Shown here one piece after another: positions 17,422-26,117 of a DNA stretch of 64,000 nucleotides. A program made the position numbers and the translations under genes. The notes beneath the pieces are model-generated. The model was given only the letters and a program-made list of their open reading frames with translations, made no database searches and had not been told where the DNA came from. Positions within the stretch are counted from its first letter, which is position 1; the number at the start of each line of letters is the position of its first letter. Source of the stretch: Holophagae bacterium (GTDB lineage: Bacteria; Acidobacteriota; Holophagae; Acanthopleuribacterales; Acanthopleuribacteraceae); assembly GCA_029263455.1 (NCBI GenBank), contig JAJCXM010000008.1:310001-374000 (forward strand), given 5' to 3'.

Positions 17422-18735
17422 ATGATCGAAGAAATGCCGAATATCGACCTGTCTGGCATCGAATCATTGCGAGACGTTCGAGACGAACAATCAACGTTGC
17501 ATGATCGCGTCGAAAAGATGGAAGCGAAAAAGGGGAAAGTTTCCAAGGCGGTTTTTCAGAAAGTCTTCTCAGACTATCAGACACGTTTACATGAGCTCGA
17601 AGAGATTGCTGCGCCGCTTAAGAATTCCGTTCGTGCCGAATACGCCAAGCTATCTGAACTCATTGAGTCGCTGACGGGTGCCATGGAGTCCGTGCAATTT
17701 GAAAAAGAGGAATTAGAGTTTCGTCATGAATTGGGTGAATATGAAGGCGACGATTTCTCTGAAGCGCATGCAGAGTGCGAGAAACGATTAACCGAGCGCC
17801 AAGCGGATTTAGACGAAGCGGACCAGTTAAAGGCCAAATTTCTTGAAGTTTTTGATTCAGAAGAAGACTTGAATGCTGGCTTTGAAGAGCCTGAGCCTGA
17901 GCCTGAGCCAGAACCTGAACCTGAACCAGAGCCAGAGCCGGAGCCAGAGCCTGAACCTGAGCCGGAGCCAGAACCGGAAGACGAGCTAGAAGACGAGCCG
18001 GAACCAGAGCCAGAACCAGAGCCAGAAGAAGCTCCTGAACTCGAGCCCGAACCGGAAGAAGAGTCGTTTGCGGTGCCACCTCCTCTGGAAAGCACGCCGG
18101 CGGCCAGTGATTATGAACTCGATGCGGAACCTGAGCGCGATTTTACGGAAGAGGATCTTGAGGACCTCGATGGCGAGGACGAAGGCATCGAAGAACTCGG
18201 CGAGGACGAACTCGTCGAAGAAGAGAGCGATGATGTCCCTATATCGCCGGACGATGAAACTATGGCTGGCGTGCCTGCTAGCTCATTTCTCAATGCCGAT
18301 GTGGGATCCGATACGATAGAACCTACGCCTCCTTTGCCGCCGCCGGTCCCTTCTTTGGGTGAACCTGCCACCATGAAACTGGACAAGTCACAATTTGATT
18401 GGAGTTCGCCGCCTGAAGATGAAGTCGATGGCACGATGATCATTACCAATCCAAAAATTGTTTCCATGGTGGATGGTAGGGAATCGCAAGTTTATGCGTT
18501 AGGCATGGGCACCACCTCCATTGGGCGTTCGCCTGACAACGATATTCATATTCCCGAAGAACGAGTTTCACGTAAGCACGCTCAAATTGCATTTGGGCCC
18601 GGCGGTTATGCGATATACGATCTCAACTCCGAGAATGGGACGTACGTGAATGGGAATCGAGTGCGGGAACATTTTCTGATGGATGGCGATGTTTTACTGA
18701 TTGGAACCAATCAGTTCACATACCGCGAAAGGTAG
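17422..18735 (+). CDS. FHA-domain protein with Glu-Pro repeat linker
   Basis: A 437-residue protein in three parts. Residues 1-150 are highly charged and helical, probably a coiled coil. Residues 156-202 are a tandem Glu-Pro tract, followed by an acidic, disordered stretch to about 290. The C-terminus from about 345 is an FHA domain, with [19 protein letters not shown] and [15 protein letters not shown] domains bind phosphothreonine, so the protein should be a scaffold for Ser/Thr kinase signalling; no such kinase is in the window. GAGGG precedes the ATG by about six bases. The stop codon lies nine bases before the inferred start of the UbiD gene, which suggests coupling. Confidence 0.9.
   Translation: MIEEMPNIDLSGIESLRDVRDEQSTLHDRVEKMEAKKGKVSKAVFQKVFSDYQTRLHELEEIAAPLKNSVRAEYAKLSELIESLTGAMESVQFEKEELEFRHELGEYEGDDFSEAHAECEKRLTERQADLDEADQLKAKFLEVFDSEEDLNAGFEEPEPEPEPEPEPEPEPEPEPEPEPEPEPEPEDELEDEPEPEPEPEPEEAPELEPEPEEESFAVPPPLESTPAASDYELDAEPERDFTEEDLEDLDGEDEGIEELGEDELVEEESDDVPISPDDETMAGVPASSFLNADVGSDTIEPTPPLPPPVPSLGEPATMKLDKSQFDWSSPPEDEVDGTMIITNPKIVSMVDGRESQVYALGMGTTSIGRSPDNDIHIPEERVSRKHAQIAFGPGGYAIYDLNSENGTYVNGNRVREHFLMDGDVLLIGTNQFTYRER
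17887..18027 (+). repeat. Hexanucleotide tandem repeat coding for Glu-Pro
   Basis: GAR-CCN codon pairs repeat from 17887 to 17979 and again from 17995 to 18027, interrupted by an acidic DELEDE segment. Third-base variation (cct, cca, ccg; gag, gaa) shows that the array is not freshly expanded. The antisense frames of this tract give long serine-glycine open frames that are not genes. Confidence 0.85.
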
Positions 18736-18743
18736 GTCCATCC

Positions 18744-20510
18744 ATTCGCAACCTTCGTCTCTTTGTTGACGCATTAGAACGAGAAGGCGAACTCGTCGTC
18801 ATTGACGAAGCCTTAGATAGTAAATGGGTGATCCCTGAGATTCAACGACGAACGGTCGCCCAAAATGGACCAGCGCTGTTGTTCCGTAATGTCATAGGGT
18901 CATCTTTTCCCGTTGCCTGTAATCTGTTCGGATCTGCTAAGCGTTTGGAAATCGCCTTTTCAGGAAAACCGGAGCAATTCATTAGGAACCTGGTGAGCTT
19001 GGTCGAGACGATGCCTCCAAAACCAAGAGACCTTTGGCACAAACGTGGCTTTGTGAGAGATGCATTACGGATAGGGCTGAAAAAGAAGCGGCGTGGTCCG
19101 GTCAATGATCTAACTTTAGAAAACCTTGAGGCGCTTCCAGCGCTGACGTGTTGGCCAAAGGACGGCGGTCCCTTCATTACGCTACCGTTGGTTTATACCC
19201 AAGATCCATTAAGCGGCCAGGGAAATTTGGGCATGTATCGGATTCAGATTCAGGGACCGCGCCAAACAGGCATGCACATTCAAATCCATCGTGGTGGCGG
19301 AAATCACTATGCGAAGGCAGAATCGATGGGTCAAGGATTGCCGGCGGCCGTCTTTGTTGGTGGTCCTCCTGCATTGATTATTGCTGCAGTTGCTCCATTA
19401 CCTGAGGATGTACCAGAACTGGTGTTTGCTTCGATGTTGCAGGGTCAGAAATTAGATATGGTGCGCCCGCGTGGATCGATCAAGTTACCCTTGGTTGCAG
19501 AAGCTGATTTCTGCATTTACGGCACTATTCCGCCCACGAGACGGGAAGATGAGGGGCCATTTGGCGACCATTACGGTTACTACTCTCTGAAACACCCATT
19601 CCCGGTCCTGGAGGTTGAACATATATCGCATCGTAAGGATGCAATCTTTCCTGCCACCGTTGTGGGGAGACCGCCCCAGGAAGACCACTTCATCGCTATC
19701 TATTTGCAGGACCTTTTGCGACCGCTTTTCCCCTTGGTGCTCAAGGGAATCAAAGATGTTTTTGCTTTCGAAGAATCGGGCGTGCATTCGGCTGCAGCTG
19801 CCATTGTGCAAGAACGATATTATCGAGAGTCATTTACGGCTGTAATGCGTGTATTAGGGGAAGGCCAACTGTCATTGACCAAGGTCCTCTTCGCCACCGA
19901 TCAGGCGATCGATATACGCGACATCCGTGAGGTGATGACAACAGTACTCCAGCGCTGCCGATTTGAAAGCGATCTCTTTGTCTTTTCGAATATCTCGTTA
20001 GACACCTTGGACTACACGGGTCCCGAAATTAATCGCGGCTCCAAGGCCGTATTTTTAGGGACGGGCGAGATTAGATACGAATTGTGTCAGCATGTGCCCG
20101 AGCGCTTTGACTCGACTGATTTTGGAGAGGCCCATCTATTTGTGCCGGGCTGCCTAGTGGTCAAAGGGCCCGCTTACCAAAGAGCAGACGGCGTGCCACA
20201 AAGACTACTGGAAATGGAAGAAATACAGCCTTTTAGGCTTGTATTTCTGCATGACGATCCTGCTGATGCGGTGCACAGCGCCGCGTCCTTCTTGTGGCAT
20301 ATTTTCACCAGGTTTGAACCCGCCTCCGACATATACGCGCAGCAACGAATCGAGCGCAATCATATTGCCTATACGGCCCCATTAGTGATTGATTGCCGCA
20401 TGAAGCCTGGCTATCCGGATGTTTTGGAACCAGACCCGCAAACCGTGGCCACAGTCGATGCGCTTTGGGACGGATTGGGCATTGATGAATGGTGCACTCA
20501 ACACGCATGA
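18744..20510 (+). CDS. ubiD: UbiD-family decarboxylase, probable ATT start
   Basis: Prenylated-FMN-dependent decarboxylase of the UbiD family. Family landmarks are GPALLFRNV, GMHIQIHRGGG, VGGPPALI and the EGPFGDHYGYY catalytic region. The only canonical start in the frame is GTG 18828, but the 28 codons before it encode LRLFVDALEREGELVVID, which is the conserved UbiD N-terminus. No ATG, GTG or TTG lies between the frame's preceding stop at 18573 and 18828. ATT at 18744, six bases after AGGTAGGT (18730-18737), is therefore the best start. The protein would have 588 residues. It ends by overlapping lpxK at ATGATGA. No UbiX is in the window, and the substrate is unknown. Confidence 0.82.
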   Translation: MRNLRLFVDALEREGELVVIDEALDSKWVIPEIQRRTVAQNGPALLFRNVIGSSFPVACNLFGSAKRLEIAFSGKPEQFIRNLVSLVETMPPKPRDLWHKRGFVRDALRIGLKKKRRGPVNDLTLENLEALPALTCWPKDGGPFITLPLVYTQDPLSGQGNLGMYRIQIQGPRQTGMHIQIHRGGGNHYAKAESMGQGLPAAVFVGGPPALIIAAVAPLPEDVPELVFASMLQGQKLDMVRPRGSIKLPLVAEADFCIYGTIPPTRREDEGPFGDHYGYYSLKHPFPVLEVEHISHRKDAIFPATVVGRPPQEDHFIAIYLQDLLRPLFPLVLKGIKDVFAFEESGVHSAAAAIVQERYYRESFTAVMRVLGEGQLSLTKVLFATDQAIDIRDIREVMTTVLQRCRFESDLFVFSNISLDTLDYTGPEINRGSKAVFLGTGEIRYELCQHVPERFDSTDFGEAHLFVPGCLVVKGPAYQRADGVPQRLLEMEEIQPFRLVFLHDDPADAVHSAASFLWHIFTRFEPASDIYAQQRIERNHIAYTAPLVIDCRMKPGYPDVLEPDPQTVATVDALWDGLGIDEWCTQHA

Positions 20511-21547
20511 TGACTTGGCTCATGAGGGTCCTGTTGCCACTCACTTGGGTTTTTGCATGCGCCGTTGCCATACGTAATTGGCTATTTGATATAGGTTGGT
20601 GTAGGCAGCACAAATTGGACAAACCCGTTATATCGATAGGGAATTTGTCGATGGGCGGAACGGGCAAAACGCCTATTTCAATTGCACTCTTACAGTGGTT
20701 GGTTGACTCGGGTTTACGTCCAGCATTGCTCAGTAGGGGCTATGGCCGACGACAATCGCAGCGTTGCTTGATCGTCTCGCCGACTTCCGATTGGCGAGAT
20801 AGCGGCGATGAACCCCTCATGATTGCCAAACGTGTACCTCGGGCCTTAGTTATCGTGGGTCCAAGTCGTGCAAAGGCCGCAGCCTTAGCTCGATCTGAAC
20901 AGGTAGACGTATTTGTCCTTGATGACGGCTTCCAGCATCGACAACTCAAAAGGGACTTGGATGTGGTACTGCTTGATGTCACCCAAGAGCGACCGGTGCT
21001 GCCGCCGCTTGGCAAGTTCAGAGAAGGCTTTGAGGCACTCCGCCGCGCTGATGTCATTGTTTTGACGCGCAGCCATGACCTGGAAAAGACACAAGCGATG
21101 CAGCAGATGATCACCTCGAAATTTCCAGATTTACCCATCTTAAAGGTGAAATTTAGGTCGCAACACCCGTTATCGCTAGATGGTGTGCCCTTACAACTTG
21201 AGCCACGCTCAAAGGTGGCAGCTTATGCCGGTATCGCCTTTCCTGAAAAATTTTTTCGAGAAATAGGCCGATTAGGATTTGAACTAGTTGACCAACTCAG
21301 TTTGAGCGATCATGGTGTACTCGACAAGGGCAGGTTGAAGTCATTCTGGCAACATGCTCAGCGCGCGGACGCCTGCATCCTGTTGACAACCCACAAGGAT
21401 GCGGTGAAGCTTGAAACCCCGATGGATTCTGATATACTAATAGGCTTTCTGCCACTGGCTGCCCTTTGGGAAGATGAGTCCCGCGCACGCCAAGTCTTAC
21501 TCAAACAATCGAGGAAACCCATCACCCATGACCAAAAAGTTACTTGA
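20507..21547 (+). CDS. lpxK: Tetraacyldisaccharide 4'-kinase LpxK
   Basis: Inner-membrane kinase that phosphorylates the 4' position of the lipid A disaccharide precursor, the sixth step of the Raetz pathway. The start is a membrane segment (LMRVLLPLTWVFACAVA) followed by SIGNLSMGGTGKTP, the Walker A variant typical of LpxK, and DDGFQHRQLKRDLDVVLLD, the family signature. An ATG at 20489 is also in frame, but ATG 20507 overlaps the ubiD stop in the ATGA manner and gives the usual N-terminus. The 3' end overlaps the GreA-like gene by 20 bases. The neighbours are not other lipid A genes. Confidence 0.93.
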   Translation: MMTWLMRVLLPLTWVFACAVAIRNWLFDIGWCRQHKLDKPVISIGNLSMGGTGKTPISIALLQWLVDSGLRPALLSRGYGRRQSQRCLIVSPTSDWRDSGDEPLMIAKRVPRALVIVGPSRAKAAALARSEQVDVFVLDDGFQHRQLKRDLDVVLLDVTQERPVLPPLGKFREGFEALRRADVIVLTRSHDLEKTQAMQQMITSKFPDLPILKVKFRSQHPLSLDGVPLQLEPRSKVAAYAGIAFPEKFFREIGRLGFELVDQLSLSDHGVLDKGRLKSFWQHAQRADACILLTTHKDAVKLETPMDSDILIGFLPLAALWEDESRARQVLLKQSRKPITHDQKVT

Positions 21548-22007
21548 ACGGCTCACCGCAAGTTGCAGAGAAATGGAGCACGAGCTTAAAGCCGTGTTGC
21601 CCGATGAGATTGGCAAGGCAGCTGCGCTTGGTGATCTTTCTGAAAACGCTGAGTATGAAGCAGCCTTAGATCGACAGCGCTTACTACAGTCAAAACTGCG
21701 TCAACTAAAATCAAGAATATCGGATATTTCGGTCATCGACTTGCACCGCTTACCAGTAGACAAAATCGGCTATGGCTCCATTGTCACGATCTTTGACCTG
21801 GACAACGATAAGGAGATCACTTATCAATTGGTCCTGCCAGAAGATGCGGAAGCATCTCGGAACTGTATCTCGATAAGTTCGCCGATTGGCCGAGCGTTGG
21901 TTGGTCGAACCGAAGGCGACGAAGTGACTGTCCCAATCCCCAGTGGCATTAAGAACTTTGAAATTTTATCGATGACGCCTTACTCAAAAACTGAACAAAA
22001 CCTGTAA
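21528..22007 (+). CDS. GreA/GreB-family transcript cleavage factor
   Basis: Binds RNA polymerase through the secondary channel and stimulates cleavage of backtracked RNA. Residues from ATG 21528 begin a coiled-coil domain whose tip GDLSENAEYEAA carries the Asp and Glu that hold the catalytic magnesium. An FKBP-like C-terminal domain follows (YGSIVTIFDL, ISSPIGRALVGRTEGDEVTVPIPSG). The frame is open from 21474, but those 18 residues lie inside lpxK and do not fit the family. At 159 residues it has the normal length. It shares one base with the next gene in a TAATG junction, and so belongs to the ubiD-lpxK-greA-MTHFR run. Confidence 0.88.
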   Translation: MTKKLLERLTASCREMEHELKAVLPDEIGKAAALGDLSENAEYEAALDRQRLLQSKLRQLKSRISDISVIDLHRLPVDKIGYGSIVTIFDLDNDKEITYQLVLPEDAEASRNCISISSPIGRALVGRTEGDEVTVPIPSGIKNFEILSMTPYSKTEQNL

Positions 22008-23830
22008 TGCAGCGATCTGATCTAGATCTGCTCCTGCGACAGAAGGTTCAGGTAGTCGAGGGCAGTCTAGGTTCAGAACTGGCTCGAAGGCGAGCCTCAA
22101 GTGATGTTCTTTTGGCTCGTGTGCTATTGGAGTCGATGGATGCAGTGGGTGATATCCATCGTGACTTCGCCAATGCGGGCGCCACGCTCCACGTTTCAGG
22201 TAGTTCTGACTGCAACCGATTGGCGCTTAAGCGCGTAAAGTTGGCGGCCCAGTTCGCAGAGATCAATCAACGTTCTGTTTCAGTTTGTCGGGACGCGGTT
22301 GGCACCCACCATCTCGTATTTGGCGGACTTGGGAGCACGGGCGCATTGCTTAAGCCTTATGGACCGTTTGTTGAAAGTGACTATAGAGAGGTTTATGCGG
22401 AACAGGGTGAGATACTCTTGGACGCCGGTGTCGATGGCTTTTTTCTAGAAGGATTTAGCAGCTTAATCGAAGCAGAACAATGCTTGCTGGCTTTGCGCAA
22501 GTTGAGTTCTGTACCCGTCATTGCAACGATGACATTCTTGGAAGATGCCTGTACCAAGTTTGGCGATACCATGATCGACTGTTTTCGGTCACTTAAAGAT
22601 AAGGGCGCCGATGTGGTAGGTGTGCAGGGGACGTTGGGTCCGCTGGAAATAGATACCTTTTTACATCAACTGGATCGACCTTTCCCTCTCTGTGTACGGC
22701 CTAATGCTGGCTACCCAGTTCGGGTTGGCGGTGTCATGACCTATTTGTCGTCGCCCGAATATGTGGCGGAATTCGCCGATCACTTCTTACAGAAGGGCGC
22801 CGTGGTTATCGGCGGAGCGGCGGGATTTACGCCAGAACATATTGCAGCGGTCGCAAATCGGGTACGAGGCCGCAAGGTTCCTTCACTCAGTCCACAGCAT
22901 CGCGTCTCGTTCACGCAGACTGCTCAAGGATCAGATCAACGAGAAAAGAGCAAGAATACGTCGGAATTGAGTCAAAACCTTGGTCGCAAGCCGCTTTTGA
23001 CTGTGGAGTTGGAACCTCCTAGAGGCTTGGATGTGGCCGAGATCTTAACACTCATTAAACGTCTCATTCCGCTTGGTGTTGAGGCCGTCAATATTCCCGA
23101 GAATCCATTGGCTCGTGCACGTATTTCATCGATCGCTTTGGCGCGTGTGATACGCGATGAAACCGGGCTGGACTCGATTGCGCATGTAACTTGTCGTGAT
23201 CGCAACCTTATCAGCCTACAAGCCGAACTCTTGGGTGCTCATGTCTTAGGTGTGCATAACGTGCTTGCGTTGACCGGCGATCCGGCCGGTATCGGCGACT
23301 ATCCTGCGGCGACCTCAATCTTCGATCTTGATAGCCTTGGTCTAGTAGAAATGATGACACGCATGAACATGGGCAAAGATTTCGGCATGAATGAACTTGG
23401 TGATGCCACCCAATTTAATATCGGCGTCGTGTGTAATCCCTTAGCTGAGGACCTTGACGATGAGATCGCGCGACTTGAGCGTAAAGTCGCTCGCGGGGCT
23501 AGCTTTGTGCAAACGCAACCCATCTTTGACGTCCAAGCCGTGATGCCGTTTGTGCGCGCTTGTGAAGCTTTACAAGTTCCCGTCCTATTTGGAGTCATGC
23601 CTATTCGAGACTACCGTCATGCTCGATATTTGGTTAACGAGTATCCCGGGATCCTGGTTCCTGACGAAGATATGGAACGTTTCCGCACGACTTCTGAAAG
23701 CGCGCAGAAAAAGTTGAGCTTGGATTTTGCCAGGCGTCTGATTTCCGAATTGAAGCCCATTTCCGGAGGTGTCTATTTATTGCCGCCCTTTGGCTTGGGT
23801 GATCAATTAATTGAAATCCTGGAAATTTAG
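22007..23830 (+). CDS. Homocysteine methyltransferase-like/MTHFR fusion lacking zinc ligands
   Basis: Two-domain protein of 607 residues. Residues about 1-300 have the homocysteine S-methyltransferase barrel fold; residues about 315-607 are 5,10-methylenetetrahydrofolate reductase, with ELEPPRGLD, THVTCRDRN-like HVTCRDRN and LALTGDPAGIGDYP. The fusion resembles YitJ-type enzymes that make methyl-THF and pass the methyl group to homocysteine. However, all three zinc cysteines are gone: the usual GxNCxxGP reads GVQGTLGP and the usual GGCCGTTPEH reads GGAAGFTPEH. The reductase half looks intact; the first half probably cannot perform zinc-dependent methyl transfer. The start shares one base with the greA-like stop. 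Confidence 0.9.
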   Translation: MQRSDLDLLLRQKVQVVEGSLGSELARRRASSDVLLARVLLESMDAVGDIHRDFANAGATLHVSGSSDCNRLALKRVKLAAQFAEINQRSVSVCRDAVGTHHLVFGGLGSTGALLKPYGPFVESDYREVYAEQGEILLDAGVDGFFLEGFSSLIEAEQCLLALRKLSSVPVIATMTFLEDACTKFGDTMIDCFRSLKDKGADVVGVQGTLGPLEIDTFLHQLDRPFPLCVRPNAGYPVRVGGVMTYLSSPEYVAEFADHFLQKGAVVIGGAAGFTPEHIAAVANRVRGRKVPSLSPQHRVSFTQTAQGSDQREKSKNTSELSQNLGRKPLLTVELEPPRGLDVAEILTLIKRLIPLGVEAVNIPENPLARARISSIALARVIRDETGLDSIAHVTCRDRNLISLQAELLGAHVLGVHNVLALTGDPAGIGDYPAATSIFDLDSLGLVEMMTRMNMGKDFGMNELGDATQFNIGVVCNPLAEDLDDEIARLERKVARGASFVQTQPIFDVQAVMPFVRACEALQVPVLFGVMPIRDYRHARYLVNEYPGILVPDEDMERFRTTSESAQKKLSLDFARRLISELKPISGGVYLLPPFGLGDQLIEILEI

Positions 23831-23833
23831 GTT

Positions 23834-24877
23834 TTACGACAACAGAGCGTCAACAAATTGTTCGGCATCGAATGGCAACAAATCTTCCATTTTTTCGCCA
23901 ACCCCGACGAACTGGATGGGCAATTGCAACTCGTTAGCAATTGCCACGGCCACACCGCCTTTAGCGGTTCCGTCAAGTTTAGTGACGATAAGGTCACTGA
24001 CCCCAATTTTTTCAACGAACTGTTTGGCTTGATGTAATCCGTTTTGTCCTGTCACCGCATCAAGGATGAGGACAACATGGTGAGGTGCACCTGCGATTTC
24101 GCGTTCGGTAATACGACGAATCTTTGCTAATTCATTCATTAAATTTGGGTTGTTATGTAAGCGACCAGCTGTGTCTATCAGCAATATATCTGCGGACGCC
24201 TGTTTGACGGTGTTTAAAGCGTCAAAGACAACGGCAGCCGGATCATTGGAATCATCTTTCTTGACGAGGATTACGCCGGCGCGTTGAGCCCAAATCTCTA
24301 ATTGTTCCGTGGCCGCGGCTCGGAATGTATCTGCTGCGCACAACACAACCTTCTTGCCCTCGCTCGTGAATCGGTGGGCTAGCTTACCAATGGTGGTCGT
24401 TTTGCCAACGCCATTCACGCCTGTCACCAAGACGACCATAGGTTTATTTTCAAGCTGCCAGGGGCGAGCTTTGATGCTCGTTAGAATGCTTTGAAGTTCA
24501 TCATGGAGTAGTTCACGCAAAGCGGCAACATCTTGCAATCGTTGTTTCTTGGCCTGTTCGCGAATGCGATCCATCAGGGTCATCGTTGTTTGAACGCCTA
24601 AATCAGCGCCAATTAATAGCTCTTCTAATTCTTCTAGAACCGCGTCATCGATGTTTCGGCCGCCAACCAAGCTTTGAAGACGATCGCTTAGCTGTGTGCG
24701 CGTCTTTTTTAACCCTTCTTTTAGTTGGGTGAAAAAACGTCGTTTTGGCACATCGGCTTCAGGTTTTTCGACCGTATCATCTTGAATAAGCGGTGTTTCG
24801 GGCGTTTGCTCGACCGTTTCAGCTTGATCGGCTGTTTCGTTTTGACGCTTAAACAACTTCTTGGCTTTTTCAAACAT
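23834..24877 (-). CDS. ftsY: Signal recognition particle receptor FtsY
   Basis: GTPase that docks SRP-bound ribosomes at the inner membrane for co-translational insertion. The N-terminal 60 residues are charged (the A region). The NG domain carries the P-loop GVNGVGKTTT, DTFRAAATEQL, DTAGRLHNN and TKLDGTAKGG, the canonical G motifs of the SRP GTPase family. At 347 residues it is a normal length. It is the last gene of a minus-strand run that starts with the cyclase at 29485, five bases behind the Roadblock gene, and it ends three bases from the convergent MTHFR gene. Confidence 0.96.
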   Translation of the reverse strand: MFEKAKKLFKRQNETADQAETVEQTPETPLIQDDTVEKPEADVPKRRFFTQLKEGLKKTRTQLSDRLQSLVGGRNIDDAVLEELEELLIGADLGVQTTMTLMDRIREQAKKQRLQDVAALRELLHDELQSILTSIKARPWQLENKPMVVLVTGVNGVGKTTTIGKLAHRFTSEGKKVVLCAADTFRAAATEQLEIWAQRAGVILVKKDDSNDPAAVVFDALNTVKQASADILLIDTAGRLHNNPNLMNELAKIRRITEREIAGAPHHVVLILDAVTGQNGLHQAKQFVEKIGVSDLIVTKLDGTAKGGVAVAIANELQLPIQFVGVGEKMEDLLPFDAEQFVDALLS

Positions 24878-24882
24878 GTCGT

Positions 24883-25236
24883 TTATAGGATTTCCTTGTT
24901 GAATTGTACGGCGAGTTCGTGCAGGTGATGACAGATCAGGCGTTTCTCAAACATGCTGTTACCCATGGCTGTTAGAGAATACTGCTGAATGAGTCGGACA
25001 TGCACGAAATAACGGTTGTCGCACTCAAGCACGATCATTTCAGGTAAATCGTCCCCGTCAATTTCCTCAAAACCACGAAGCAGAATAGGCAACTTTGCCC
25101 CAGTTAAGCGAACTTCGAATGAGCCCATGTTAGGCGCTTCATAAATAATCATTTCGCCATCTGGATCGACGAAAATAATGCCTTCAAGCCCTTTGAATTT
25201 GGACACGCTGTCTTCAAGCGCCTTGTGGAAATCCAT
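24883..25236 (-). CDS. Roadblock/LC7-like small protein
   Basis: A 117-residue protein that resembles the Roadblock/LC7 fold: an initial helix (FHKALEDSVSKFKGLEGIIFVD) then DGEMIIYEA, a long middle strand-helix region and a final helix (CHHLHELAVQFNKE). Bacterial members include MglB, the GTPase-activating partner of MglA. An MglA-like GTPase is encoded at 32168, about 7 kb away, so a partnership is possible but unproven. The gene begins one base before the TPR lipoprotein stop and ends five bases before ftsY. Assignment is from overall pattern and context, so it is moderate. Confidence 0.6.
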   Translation of the reverse strand: MDFHKALEDSVSKFKGLEGIIFVDPDGEMIIYEAPNMGSFEVRLTGAKLPILLRGFEEIDGDDLPEMIVLECDNRYFVHVRLIQQYSLTAMGNSMFEKRLICHHLHELAVQFNKEIL

Positions 25237-26016
25237 TTATCTATACTGCTCCGAGATGATACTGAGCATTTCTTGGGTCGGCCGATCGATTTCCTGGGGG
25301 GGAAAAAGAATAGATACTTGAGTCAGGTACTTCTTGGCGTTGTCATAATCACGGGTACGAAAATAGGCGTATCCAATTTTGAAAAGCACCTCCACTTCGT
25401 TCGTGAATCCGGCCTCTGCTTTGAGGAAATATTCTAGGGCCTTTTTGTAGTTGTCCTGACCGGAGTATATTTCAGCGATATATAAGAAGGCGCGATGAAA
25501 TTTAGCGTCGAAACGGGCAGCTTGTTCAAAGGCTGCGATCGCCTGTTCTGCCTGGTTCTTGTTCATCAGGCACACGCCTAAATTAAAGTAGGCGAGTTGC
25601 GGTTGGCCATAATCCTTGTCTTTGATCACTTTCTTTAGGTACTCATAAGCTTCGTCGTAGTTTCCACGATCAATAGCCATAATAGCGAGGTTATTGAGGC
25701 TGTCGGAGGACTCGGGGTTCAGCTCAACAGCCGTTTTGAAAGAAGTCACGGCTTCGTTAAACTGGCCATTTAACATATAGGCAAGACCGAGCCAATGGTG
25801 GTATCGGTAGTTGTGGTCTTCGATTTCTATCGCCTTATTGAGGTAGCGGATCGCCTCAATATAGTTATTGTCGTTTATGTAAGTGCAGCCGATTTTGAAA
25901 TGGTTTAACCCAATCTCGTAATTTGCTTCGGCGTCTGTTTGGGTCTTGGTCTTTTTTGTACTGGATTGACATCCGGCGAGGATTATCAAAAGGATCAACC
26001 CGATCCGTTGATGCAT
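25237..26016 (-). CDS. TPR-repeat lipoprotein (PilF/NlpI-like)
   Basis: Lipoprotein of 259 residues with lipobox LAGC (Cys-16) after a hydrophobic signal. Six or more tetratricopeptide repeats follow, such as AIRYLNKAIEIEDHNYRYHHWLG, AVTSFKTAVELNPESSDSLNNLA and AIAAFEQAARFDAKFHRAF. Such lipoproteins (PilF/PilW, NlpI) act as pilotins or adaptors at the outer or inner membrane; which of these applies is open. A strong GGAGGTGAT sits three bases before ATG. Its stop abuts the Roadblock start, so the two are co-translated. Confidence 0.85.
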   Translation of the reverse strand: MHQRIGLILLIILAGCQSSTKKTKTQTDAEANYEIGLNHFKIGCTYINDNNYIEAIRYLNKAIEIEDHNYRYHHWLGLAYMLNGQFNEAVTSFKTAVELNPESSDSLNNLAIMAIDRGNYDEAYEYLKKVIKDKDYGQPQLAYFNLGVCLMNKNQAEQAIAAFEQAARFDAKFHRAFLYIAEIYSGQDNYKKALEYFLKAEAGFTNEVEVLFKIGYAYFRTRDYDNAKKYLTQVSILFPPQEIDRPTQEMLSIISEQYR

Positions 26017-26117
26017 ACCATCACCTCCGATATAAATTCGTCATAAACAAAATCTTACCATTTAACGGTCGTCAGGGAAACGCCGCTGCCTTTGATTACC
26101 GGCGTATGTAAGGTCCA

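Noticed and set aside
17724-18095. Long serine-glycine open frame on the minus strand
   Set aside because: It is the antisense reading of the Glu-Pro repeat in the FHA gene and has no start signals or similarity.
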